Position numbers and translations under genes: made by a program. From an uncultured Bacilli bacterium (GTDB taxonomy: Bacteria > Bacillota_I > Bacilli_A > RF39 > UBA660): DNA of 20,626 bases. The stretch covers positions 1 through 20,626 of the forward strand of contig CALVVH010000082.1 in NCBI GenBank assembly GCA_944363805.1, given 5' to 3'. Shown in pieces: positions 14,300 through 20,626 of this stretch (positions are counted from its first letter, which is position 1; every line of letters begins with the position of its first letter). Below the pieces are notes generated by a model that saw nothing but the letters and a program-made list of their open reading frames with translations, was not told where the DNA came from and did no database searches.

Positions 14300-15586
14300 T
14301 TATCTAGATAAATCATTATCTTTCTTTTTCCTATGATCGTAATTCTTTTTGCTAGACCTCAAATAATCAGGAATATTTGCATAATCAAATATTTCATCTT
14401 CTTTTGAAGTACCTTTAGATATTTTAAATACATCTTCCATATCAAATTGGTTATTATCATAACATTTTTTTATTTCAAAAACAGTTTCCGCTTTTATAAT
14501 TTCATTTCCATATTGTAAAACTTTCCTAAAAAAGTTTTTGATTACCATTAGAATAGTATCTATATAATTTTTAAGTTTGTTATTTTCATCTAATAAACTT
14601 TCATTCCTTGTAATAAGTGATTTAACTTCTTTTTGAAGTTTTTTATTTTCTGTTTCTAATGATTTATGGCTTTTAGTAAATTCATTAACTTCAGCAAATA
14701 AATCATCTAATTTAGGTTGAAATTCCATAATTTTTTTAGATTCTGTAATAACCTTGTTCATAGAATCAAAAGTGTCCTTTTTAACTTTTACATATTCTTT
14801 ATCAAACAAAATATTTTTAGTTGTTTGCATTTTAGATTCAAAATTATTTATAGCATTGTCTAATTTTTTATCTAAAGCACCTACTTTATTCTCATAATAT
14901 TTTGTAGTCTTCTTTAATTCTTTTACATTTTGATGTTGTACATTACTACCTTTGATACCTCGTTCCAAATCATAACCCTTATCAGTTAGTCTTTTATAAT
15001 ACTTATCTTGTAATTCTGATAAATGAACTTTATCTTTAATATATTGTTTTTTTGATATAGTAAACCTTTCAGTATTTGTTCTTTTATCATACTTTTTGAC
15101 AAGTGGTACAACAACACAATGAAGATGAGGTGTCTCTTCATCTAAATGAACAGTTGCATGTAGTACTTGTTCTTTTGTATATCCTAAATCTTTATAAACA
15201 AATTCCATACAGATCCTAGCCCAATTTTTAATATCATCTTTTGTCATATTATTAAAAAAATTATGAGTAGCAGTAAATAGTAGTTCATCAGCTACTACAC
15301 TTTTGGATTTATTTAACATTTGATTAAATGTCTTTTTTCTATCTTCTCGCTCTGTTTTCATTCTTTCATCATGTTCTTTTCTATATTCTTTAGTTAAATT
15401 ATAAAAACCCTTAACATATTTGTCTGTTAAGGGTACTAATTCTATATTATTCTTTGTTAGTTGTATTTTTATATTAGGGTTAGAATTATATGCTTTCTTC
15501 TCCCTTTTATTATGTGATCCTATTTGTGCTAAATCTTTTAAAGTATAAATAGGTTCACTTCTAAATATCGCATAATTTAAATTCAT
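14300..15586 (-). CDS. mobV: MobV/Pre-family relaxase
   Basis: A 428-aa mobilization relaxase that nicks oriT and stays on the DNA 5' end during transfer. Near the start is GSHNKREKKA, with His25 in the position of the MobV catalytic His, and the metal motif HLDEETPHLHCVVVPL (147-156) fits HxDExxPHxH. The C-terminal half (about 220-370) is a long coiled coil. The start has AGAGGAA upstream. Length matches the family. The gene has no type IV secretion partner in the element, which therefore moves only with a helper. A candidate oriT lies past its 3' end at 13262-13345, separated by the two-gene regulator/zinc-ribbon block. Confidence 0.92.
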   Translation of the reverse strand: MNLNYAIFRSEPIYTLKDLAQIGSHNKREKKAYNSNPNIKIQLTKNNIELVPLTDKYVKGFYNLTKEYRKEHDERMKTEREDRKKTFNQMLNKSKSVVADELLFTATHNFFNNMTKDDIKNWARICMEFVYKDLGYTKEQVLHATVHLDEETPHLHCVVVPLVKKYDKRTNTERFTISKKQYIKDKVHLSELQDKYYKRLTDKGYDLERGIKGSNVQHQNVKELKKTTKYYENKVGALDKKLDNAINNFESKMQTTKNILFDKEYVKVKKDTFDSMNKVITESKKIMEFQPKLDDLFAEVNEFTKSHKSLETENKKLQKEVKSLITRNESLLDENNKLKNYIDTILMVIKNFFRKVLQYGNEIIKAETVFEIKKCYDNNQFDMEDVFKISKGTSKEDEIFDYANIPDYLRSSKKNYDHRKKKDNDLSR

Positions 15587-15613
15587 ATATCATTCCTCTC
15601 TTTATTAAATCTT

Positions 15614-15643
15614 ATAAAAAAAAGATGTTTCAATTAACATCTT
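15614..15643 (-). terminator. Terminator after the beta-flower gene
   Basis: AAGATGTT (15622-15629) and AACATCTT (15636-15643) form the stem, followed by eight Ts on the minus strand. It overlaps the stop at 15642. Confidence 0.75.
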
Positions 15644-16310
15644 AATTAATTTTATCTTTTAACCAATTAAAAAATTCAGTAGCATTTATAACACTCTTAC
15701 CAGAAAATTTATTGTCACTTATATATCCAATAATTTCATCATTCTTATTTTTAATAATCAATGCGTTATTCGAATACTTGTTAAATGGTGAAAAATTACT
15801 ATATTCACTTCCATAAATACCATATTTATTAAAAATTGAAATTGAAGAATATTGGCTTCCATAATTACCATACGCATTTGCTAATGAATTTGGATCATAC
15901 TTATTCGTATTAATATTTCCCAAAAATTTACCATCACTTGAATATAATTTAGAATTTAAAAATTTTTTATATTTGTTATCAAACTTTTCATAATTTATAT
16001 TTGTATGTTTATGTAAAAAAATATCTATATAGCCACTACCAAGAGAACTCATTTTACATCTTTTCAAGGGATTCAATGGTTTTATTGGTTTTATTGGTTT
16101 TATTATTGGAATAATATCAATTTTATTTTCATTTTTGTTTTTGATAATTCTATCATCACTAGTTAAATAACCCAAATATTTTCCTTTATAATCGTATAAA
16201 TATATTCCTTGCATAAAACCAATATATTCATTCGTATCAGAAAAACAGTATCTATTATTATAAATATAAGCAACATAATCACCATCTGAATTATATATAT
16301 ATTTTATCAT
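15642..16310 (-). CDS. 4-fold beta-flower-like repeat protein
   Basis: A 222-aa protein built from short strand repeats: YNSDGDYVAYI, YDYKGKYLGYL, YSSDGKFLGNI and KNKNDEIIGYI, the pattern of 4-fold beta-flower proteins. Between them are two near copies of K-YG-x-YGS-x-YS-x(3)-F-NKY (about 150-190) and a proline spacer with IKP repeats near 70-80. No catalytic motif or signal peptide is visible. The ATG overlaps the stop of the upstream 2-TM gene as TAATG, so the two are a translationally coupled pair. Repeat identification is good; the biological role is unknown. Confidence 0.75.
   Translation of the reverse strand: MIKYIYNSDGDYVAYIYNNRYCFSDTNEYIGFMQGIYLYDYKGKYLGYLTSDDRIIKNKNENKIDIIPIIKPIKPIKPLNPLKRCKMSSLGSGYIDIFLHKHTNINYEKFDNKYKKFLNSKLYSSDGKFLGNINTNKYDPNSLANAYGNYGSQYSSISIFNKYGIYGSEYSNFSPFNKYSNNALIIKNKNDEIIGYISDNKFSGKSVINATEFFNWLKDKIN
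16078..16104. repeat. Short tandem repeat in the beta-flower gene
   Basis: GGTTTTATT is repeated about three times, encoding the IKP IKP spacer. Copy number could vary by slippage in steps of 9 nt without frame loss. Confidence 0.6.
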
Positions 16311-16675
16311 TAATTTTCCTCCCCATTAAATGAAAAGTATAAACTAATTATCTCTGCTACAACTCCTAGAATAGTTAAAATTATTCCTTTTACATCTTTA
16401 GAATTTGTTGTAACAAAATTAATTCCAAAAGATAATAATAAAGTAGCAAAAACAGAAATAATAGCTGCTATTTTAGTATATGTCTTTTTGATAGCTAAAG
16501 TTCTTTCGATAGTTGATTGTCTATTTAAATCTTGCTTTAGCATATTATTTTCATTTTCTAACTTTCTATAATTATGTAAAAGCATATTTATGGCAATTTC
16601 ATTATCTATTAGTTGATCAATTGTTATATCTTCAAGATTATCTGTTAATCCCAAATTTGTAATCTTTTGTTGCAT
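16310..16675 (-). CDS. Two-TM protein with a coiled coil
   Basis: A 121-aa protein starting at the ATG at 16675, with GGGTGAT upstream; earlier in-frame starts lack such a site. Residues 30-60 (INMLLHNYRKLENENNMLKQDLNRQ) form a coiled coil facing the cytoplasm, then come two membrane helices (about 70-90 and 97-115) joined by a short loop, ending FNGEEN. It overlaps the next gene by TAATG. An extended -10 promoter is at 16701-16709. Unknown function; as the partner of a repeat protein it could be a membrane effector or anchor, but that is inference. Confidence 0.7.
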   Translation of the reverse strand: MQQKITNLGLTDNLEDITIDQLIDNEIAINMLLHNYRKLENENNMLKQDLNRQSTIERTLAIKKTYTKIAAIISVFATLLLSFGINFVTTNSKDVKGIILTILGVVAEIISLYFSFNGEEN

Positions 16676-16700
16676 AATAATATCACCCACTTTAACAATC

Positions 16701-16709
16701 ATTATATCA
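16701..16709 (-). promoter_or_regulatory. Extended -10 promoter for the 2-TM/beta-flower pair
   Basis: TGATATAAT on the minus strand (TATAAT 16701-16706), 26 nt before the start. Confidence 0.5.
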
Positions 16710-16802
16710 TATTAGAAAATACTTTTTATAAAAACAATAAAATTCTTTTTATTTTATAATACCTATTTTAAGAATATAATTCGATTCGTTTTTATAAATA
16801 AT

Positions 16803-16834
16803 AAAAAGATACTTATTTAAAGTATCTAAAAAAA
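16803..16834. terminator. Terminator after the 399-aa membrane gene
   Basis: AGATACTT (16807-16814) and AAGTATCT (16820-16827) form an 8-bp stem flanked by five Ts on the minus strand and an A-run on the other side, so it can work for the upstream 399-aa gene. Confidence 0.7.
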
Positions 16835-16851
16835 TTATTATCATTCAAATG

Positions 16852-18051
16852 TTATTTTTTATAGTCATCAGGGTTCAAACCAAAAAAATTATTTTTTGAC
16901 AAAAAAGGTAATGTTAATAAATTAGGAAAATTTTTATTATATGTATATACTCTTAAAAATATAAATATAGGAATTAAAAATCCAAATTCCGTTAATCGCA
17001 TACCATTTAAAGAATGATTATAAATTAATAAAAAAATTATTAATATCACGTAAATAAACATATACATCACATAATCAAATTGATTTTCTATCTTTTTTAT
17101 TTTCATCAAATCATACCATAAGTATATTATAAGTATAGAAAAACTACAATAATACCAAAAATCAAATGAAGAATTCATAAAACGTTTAAAAATTATATAC
17201 AAGATTACATTTATCAAATTAAAAAGCCAAGCATAATTAAATATTTTAACTATCTTACTTTGTTTGTATTTTGTTTTTTTATATTTTATTTTTTTATTAT
17301 TAGTAGTTGCTTTTTCTATTGTATTATTGATTTCTTGATCAAACTTTTGCTTTAATTGTTGAAGAGAAGCATTACTATTTTTAATAATAAATTTTGATAA
17401 TATTTTTTCATTATTTTTATATGTCTTACATTTTATTAAACTATCATTAAATATCTTAAAAAAAGAATAACCATCTATACTAATGAACTTTTTATATCTT
17501 GTATAAAAATCAGTATAAATACAGTAGTGTCTCATAATAAAAAATAAAATTGAAAATATAGGAATTATAGATAACGATAATAGAACATATCTCAAGTTAT
17601 CAAAACTATTTTGTTCAAACATCATTGTAATTTGTTGTAAACACAACATAACAACAGAAATACTAATATCTTTTATAGAATCCCATATTGTATTTTCACT
17701 TTCTAACAATAAATTGAAATTTGTTTTTACAAAATCTTTTATAAACAAATAAATTGAAAATATAAGAACTACAATATTTATTTTTTCTTCAAAAAATATT
17801 GAAATATAAATGTAATAACTTAAAAACAAAATTAAAAAAATAAAACCAGGTAGAGTTCTTATAACATCAACAAGAGGATGTATCAAACCTAATATACTAT
17901 TTCTAACTTTTTTGTTAAAAATACTAATAATAAATATTCCTATTAGTATTATCCACATAAAACCTAAATCCCTAAAATCCAATAAACCAAATAAAATATT
18001 TATATAGTGTAAAAAACCTTGCCAAACATATTTAAAAATATCACTTATCAT
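16852..18051 (-). CDS. Unknown polytopic membrane protein (399 aa), element cargo
   Basis: I do not recognise this family. About nine hydrophobic helices are visible: near 31-46, 70-88, 91-105, 128-146, 157-176, then after a basic cytoplasmic loop 277-292, 303-318, 332-350 and 361-375. The central loop (about 180-270) contains NNEKILSKFIIKNSNASLQQ and a lysine-rich stretch, KKIKYKKTKYKQSK, which fits a cytoplasmic DNA/RNA- or nucleotide-facing domain, and the tail ends GLNPDDYKK. AGGGGGA precedes the ATG. Codon use is extremely A/T-rich, like the other cargo. It is the gene nearest attR, a position often used for variable cargo. Confidence 0.72.
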   Translation of the reverse strand: MISDIFKYVWQGFLHYINILFGLLDFRDLGFMWIILIGIFIISIFNKKVRNSILGLIHPLVDVIRTLPGFIFLILFLSYYIYISIFFEEKINIVVLIFSIYLFIKDFVKTNFNLLLESENTIWDSIKDISISVVMLCLQQITMMFEQNSFDNLRYVLLSLSIIPIFSILFFIMRHYCIYTDFYTRYKKFISIDGYSFFKIFNDSLIKCKTYKNNEKILSKFIIKNSNASLQQLKQKFDQEINNTIEKATTNNKKIKYKKTKYKQSKIVKIFNYAWLFNLINVILYIIFKRFMNSSFDFWYYCSFSILIIYLWYDLMKIKKIENQFDYVMYMFIYVILIIFLLIYNHSLNGMRLTEFGFLIPIFIFLRVYTYNKNFPNLLTLPFLSKNNFFGLNPDDYKK

Positions 18052-18068
18052 AATATCCCCCTCAAGAT

Positions 18069-18096
18069 ATTATACCATTAAAAAAGATACTCACAA
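18069..18096 (-). promoter_or_regulatory. Promoter of the 399-aa membrane gene
   Basis: TTGTGA (18091-18096), 16 nt and TATAAT (18069-18074) with TGG before it. The leader would be only about 11 nt and holds the ribosome-binding site. The -35 lies inside the terminator hairpin at 18080-18109. Confidence 0.5.
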
Positions 18097-18109
18097 ATAA
18101 AAGCATCTT
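18079..18109 (-). terminator. Terminator insulating the element from amidase transcription
   Basis: AAGATGCT (18102-18109 on the minus strand) pairs with AGTATCTT (18084-18091), one G-T pair, followed by Ts. It would stop transcripts that enter the element from the disrupted amidase promoter. Confidence 0.6.
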
Positions 18110-18148
18110 AAAGCTTTGTATTTATTATTATTTGTAGCCATTTTGTAT

Positions 18149-18174
18149 TTTGGATTTTTCAGTATCCACCATGT
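18149..18174. other. attR junction
   Basis: The arm TTTGGATTTTTC (18149-18160), then CCATGT (18169-18174). Amidase 5' sequence continues to the right. The arm is the inverted partner of the one in attL. Confidence 0.75.
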
Positions 18175-18290
18175 CCAGCATCAACCACTATTACTTTTCC
18201 CTGTAAAGGTAAACTAGCCCTAACTGGTATACCGTACATTAACAAAAAAACAATTACAAATGAACATAAAACTTTCCAACAATATCTCAT
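18159..18290 (-). pseudogene. 5' part of the CwlD-like amidase
   Basis: The ATG at 18290 opens a 43-residue product: MRYCWKVLCSF, a hydrophobic signal/anchor (about 7-20), then PVRASLPLQGKVIVVDAGHGGY and stop. The VVDAGHGG block is the first zinc site of Amidase_3. The next codons come from element DNA. Joining it at CCATGT to the 3' part at 9146-9677 restores AGHGGKDPGTV in frame. As it stands it encodes only an exported stub. The ribosome-binding site is weak. Confidence 0.82.
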
Positions 18291-18376
18291 ACTTAATGTT
18301 TATTCTTAAAATATATTTTAATTATAATAACTATACATTTTTTCTTAACTTTGTTAAAATATTATTAGGTGATACT

Positions 18377-18679
18377 ATGTACGATTATAATTTTGAAAAC
18401 GAAAAAGTAATAAAAGAAGAAACAAACCTAAACTTAAAATTTAATAAAAATTACTTTTTAGGAAGTGTTTTATTAACTGACAAAAATATACTTATATTTT
18501 TTGATACTAATAAAGATAGTGCTTTAAAAGGCAGTGGTGTGCAAGTAATGCCTGAATATGCTTTACTTGCCAAAATTCCATTAAAAGAATTGAAATGTAC
18601 TTCCACTGATGAAGAAACAATAATCAATAATAATTTAATAATATACAACTTTAATTTAAAAGAATTTTTAAAAAAATAA
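18377..18679 (+). CDS. Unknown 100-aa protein
   Basis: Start chosen at the ATG at 18377, since TTAGGTGAT lies just upstream; the longer reading from 18260 overlaps the amidase start on the other strand. The product MYDYNFENEKVIKEE..NFLGSVLLTDKNILIFF.. reads as alternating strands with LLAKIPLKELKC, reminiscent of small PH-like or GRAM-type folds used by short Firmicutes proteins, but I cannot place it in a family. No signal peptide or membrane segment. It diverges from the amidase promoter region and converges with the HD gene, sharing a terminator. Confidence 0.65.
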   Translation: MYDYNFENEKVIKEETNLNLKFNKNYFLGSVLLTDKNILIFFDTNKDSALKGSGVQVMPEYALLAKIPLKELKCTSTDEETIINNNLIIYNFNLKEFLKK

Positions 18680-18702
18680 GATATCACTCGGATATCTTTT
18701 TA
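18678..18702. terminator. Bidirectional terminator between convergent genes
   Basis: AAGATATC (18678-18685) pairs with GATATCTT (18691-18698), flanked by A and T runs; it spans the stop codons of both neighbours. Confidence 0.75.
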
Positions 18703-19415
18703 GCTTTAAGAAACTCTTTAGCATGCAAATAATATTTTTCATATCTTTCTTTATATTTTAAATTATTAAAATAATTATCTAATAAGTTCTCTCTTTCTAA
18801 AATCTCAAAAGATTTAGAAAAATTAAAATCAAAAATAAAAGCCATTTTCAATAATATTTTATCAGTTAAAGTTTTACAATCCGATTTATCTAATTCTTTA
18901 TAATTCCAGAAATCATTATGAATAACATCTGTTACCTCACTGTTATCCTCTTCCGAAACAATGTCTTTCTCTCCTAATAAATAGAGCAAATCCAATTTGT
19001 CAGCATCACGAATTATTTTAGCAAATAATAATTCTCTTTCCGTAGCATCATCTTGAATTTTATATTTATTATGATTATAAATGGCTACTCGAATTATATT
19101 AGCATCTTCATCAGATATAACAAAACCACTATCAGAGTCATTTCCAAATAAAACTTGAACACTTAATAATGCATGATCAATACTTTTAAAATCTGCAAAA
19201 GTACCATAAACCTTCCATTGTAAAAAACGACCAATATCATGAGTTAATCCAATAAAAGTTGCTAAATGTTTATCTTTATCATTCAAATTTATTGACTCGG
19301 CAATTTCTTTTGCATTATTACTTACTCTAATCGAATGAAAAAACTTCTGTTCAATATTTGGATCGTTTAAATCATAATTACTAACATATTTCTTAAATAT
19401 CTCTATATCCTGCAC
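18684..19415 (-). CDS. HD-domain metal-dependent phosphohydrolase
   Basis: A 243-aa protein from the GTG at 19415, preceded by GGAGGGGAAGATA; an ATG at 19451 is in frame but lies before that site. HD-domain residues are His27 (FFHSIRV), the HD pair 59-60 in GLTHDIGRF and a later Asp in KIIRDADKLD, which bind the metal. HD proteins remove phosphates from nucleotides or nucleotide second messengers; the substrate here is not evident. It overlaps the RluA gene by 23 bp, so both belong to the transcript that begins with the methyltransferase. Confidence 0.85.
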   Translation of the reverse strand: MQDIEIFKKYVSNYDLNDPNIEQKFFHSIRVSNNAKEIAESINLNDKDKHLATFIGLTHDIGRFLQWKVYGTFADFKSIDHALLSVQVLFGNDSDSGFVISDEDANIIRVAIYNHNKYKIQDDATERELLFAKIIRDADKLDLLYLLGEKDIVSEEDNSEVTDVIHNDFWNYKELDKSDCKTLTDKILLKMAFIFDFNFSKSFEILERENLLDNYFNNLKYKERYEKYYLHAKEFLKAKKISE

Positions 19416-20085
19416 TATCTTCCCCTCCAAATAAATTCCAAGGATATTCATTTTTTGGTTTTAAATTAAAACTTAAAATTTCCTTAGTAACAGGATGTTC
19501 AAAAACTAATTTATAAGCCCATAGTGCAATTTGTTCTCCAACAATTGCCTTTTTATTATATTTTTGGTCTCCCCACAAAGGTAAATTGCGTGAAGCAAAT
19601 TGCACCCTTATTTGATGTGACCTACCAGTTACTAAATTAATTTTAACTAAAGTTTTGCCATCCTTATAATCTATTACTTCATACTCTAACTTTGCATATT
19701 TCCCATATTCAGATACTTCCGTCACATTCAATTTTTCATTCTTCTTTAAATAATCTTCTAATATGCCTTTACCCTCTAATTTACCACACAAAACTGCAAG
19801 ATAAGTTTTCTCAAACTTATGATTTTTAATACTATCTGTAAGTCTCCCTGCCGCTTTGCTAGTTTTAGCAAACACCATAACTCCTCCGACAGGTCGATCT
19901 AACCTATGAACTAAACCTAAATACACATTCCCCGGCTTATTATATTTTTCTTTCAAATACTTCTTTATTATAGTTAACATATCCTCATCTTTAGTATTAT
20001 CTTCTTGGACTAAAACATTTCTTATTTTTTCAACAACAATTATATGATTATCTTCATATAATACATTAACTTTGCCATCTGCCAT
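19393..20085 (-). CDS. RluA-family pseudouridine synthase
   Basis: A 230-aa RNA pseudouridine synthase. The motif YLGLVHRLDRPVGGVMVFAKT carries the catalytic Asp63, followed by KTYLAVLCG, and the second landmark TGRSHQIRVQFA near 160. Only the RluA catalytic domain is present, with no N-terminal S4 domain, as in the shorter RluA/RluC relatives. The ATG at 20085 is chosen over the in-frame one at 20094. The start overlaps the methyltransferase stop by 20 bp without a clear ribosome-binding site, implying coupling. Target RNA position cannot be told. Confidence 0.9.
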   Translation of the reverse strand: MADGKVNVLYEDNHIIVVEKIRNVLVQEDNTKDEDMLTIIKKYLKEKYNKPGNVYLGLVHRLDRPVGGVMVFAKTSKAAGRLTDSIKNHKFEKTYLAVLCGKLEGKGILEDYLKKNEKLNVTEVSEYGKYAKLEYEVIDYKDGKTLVKINLVTGRSHQIRVQFASRNLPLWGDQKYNKKAIVGEQIALWAYKLVFEHPVTKEILSFNLKPKNEYPWNLFGGEDSAGYRDI

Positions 20086-20626
20086 AAATACCACACGGTA
20101 AAACTAAACCATTATTTTTAATGGGTAGTCCTACCTCTCCATTATCAATTTCGCCACCGTACCTTGCAGCCACAGTTAACTTTAAAATATTATATAATAC
20201 TGTACTAGATATGCCAGTAGTATAAGCATTAATTAAGAAAAATAACGGGTTGTCACTAAGTAACTCTGTACATCTCCTAACTAAGTATTCCAAGTTATGT
20301 TCCAGTTTCCAAACTTCTCCATTAGGTCCTCTTCCATAACTCGGAGGATCCATGACTATGGCATCATATTTATTGCCTCTTCTTATCTCACGTTCAACAA
20401 ATTTTAAACAGTCATCAACAATAAACCGAATATAATTATCATCCAAATTACACAAATGCATATTTTCTTTGGCCCATTGAACCATACCCTTTGCTGAATC
20501 AACATGCACAACTACTTCTGCTCCAGCCTTACTACAAGCCATTGTTGCAGCTCCAGTATAAGCAAATAAATTTAAAACCTTTATAGGACGATTAGCATTA
20601 CGAATTTTATCCATCATAAAATCCCA
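20066..20626 (-). CDS. Class I SAM-dependent methyltransferase, 5' end outside the window
   Basis: The reading frame is open to the edge and continues with WDFMMDKI upstream of the first ATG at 20617, as in longer relatives that contain an N-terminal part. VLNLFAYTGAATMACSKAGAEVVHVD is the SAM-binding motif I, and MDPPSYGRG is the DPPxF/Y catalytic motif of RNA/protein amino-group or cytosine methyltransferases, with KLEHNLEYL after it. It resembles the COG1092 RlmI/K-like group that modifies 23S rRNA. Its neighbour is a pseudouridine synthase, supporting an RNA-modification operon. Confidence 0.85.
   Translation of the reverse strand, partial: WDFMMDKIRNANRPIKVLNLFAYTGAATMACSKAGAEVVVHVDSAKGMVQWAKENMHLCNLDDNYIRFIVDDCLKFVEREIRRGNKYDAIVMDPPSYGRGPNGEVWKLEHNLEYLVRRCTELLSDNPLFFLINAYTTGISSTVLYNILKLTVAARYGGEIDNGEVGLPIKNNGLVLPCGIYGRWQS

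Larger units (their letters stand above)
9672..18174. mobile_element. Integrative mobilizable element in the amidase gene (about 8.5 kb)
   Basis: The element runs between two copies of CCATGT (9672-9677 and 18169-18174). It carries a large serine recombinase at the left end, XRE regulators, small winged-helix proteins, a MobV relaxase with candidate oriT and cargo at the right end. It has no conjugation machinery, so it must borrow one. Removing it restores the amidase frame across the AGHGGKDPGT codons, which is direct evidence of the boundaries. Confidence 0.88.

Noticed and set aside
18451..18687. 78-aa minus-strand ORF
   Set aside because: Antisense to the 100-aa gene that has a good ribosome-binding site.
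1..20626. CRISPR arrays, tRNA or rRNA genes, riboswitches
   Set aside because: No regularly spaced direct repeats with unique spacers, no cloverleaf or rRNA blocks, and no riboswitch consensus recognised.
1..20626. Mycoplasma genetic code
   Set aside because: Several genes end at TGA and Trp is encoded by TGG, and TGA is not needed inside any well-supported gene.

Overview
The window looks like chromosome of a low-GC Gram-positive bacterium of the Bacilli/Erysipelotrichia type, perhaps an uncultured gut lineage. It is AT-rich with A-rich purine ribosome-binding sites, extended -10 promoters, cell-wall amidases and a DNA-entry-type nuclease. TGA is used as a stop, so this is not the Mycoplasma code. 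These lineage clues are inference.

Region 1 (about 1-2045, genes on the minus strand) is an anti-phage island end. It holds a compact CBASS operon: a 41-aa basic protein, a CD-NTase and a Cap15-like two-helix plus beta-barrel effector. The effector has no in-frame start; an ATG coupled to the CD-NTase stop is out of frame by one A. A good promoter, a 27-residue ORF and an intrinsic terminator precede the operon, like an attenuated leader. The island abuts the 3' truncation of an N-acetylmuramoyl-L-alanine amidase gene (2021-2320).

Region 2 (2330-9145) is mostly chromosomal. It contains a Fic gene broken by an internal deletion, then a nuclease/GNAT/GIY-YIG operon, a divergent Cys-containing protein, a YbaK-RDD pair, and an HtrA protease coupled to an Abi/HEPN gene.

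Region 3 (about 9672-18174) is an 8.5-kb integrative mobilizable element. A large serine recombinase sits at its left end. Regulators, a MobV relaxase with a candidate oriT, a zinc-ribbon membrane protein and, at the right end, two unknown cargo modules follow: a 2-TM protein with a 4-fold beta-flower protein, and a 399-aa multi-TM protein. The element has split a CwlD-like amidase exactly at the codons for its metal-binding AGHGG motif. The 5' part (18159-18290) and 3' part (9146-9677) rejoin in frame when the element is removed, and the element ends carry the inverted arms expected of attP.

Region 4 (18290-20626) is chromosome: a 100-aa unknown protein, an HD-domain protein, an RluA-type pseudouridine synthase and a partial rRNA-type methyltransferase.

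The strongest observations are the exact attL/attR reconstruction inside the amidase active-site codons, the CBASS effector start lesion, and the membrane-protein cargo next to attR.
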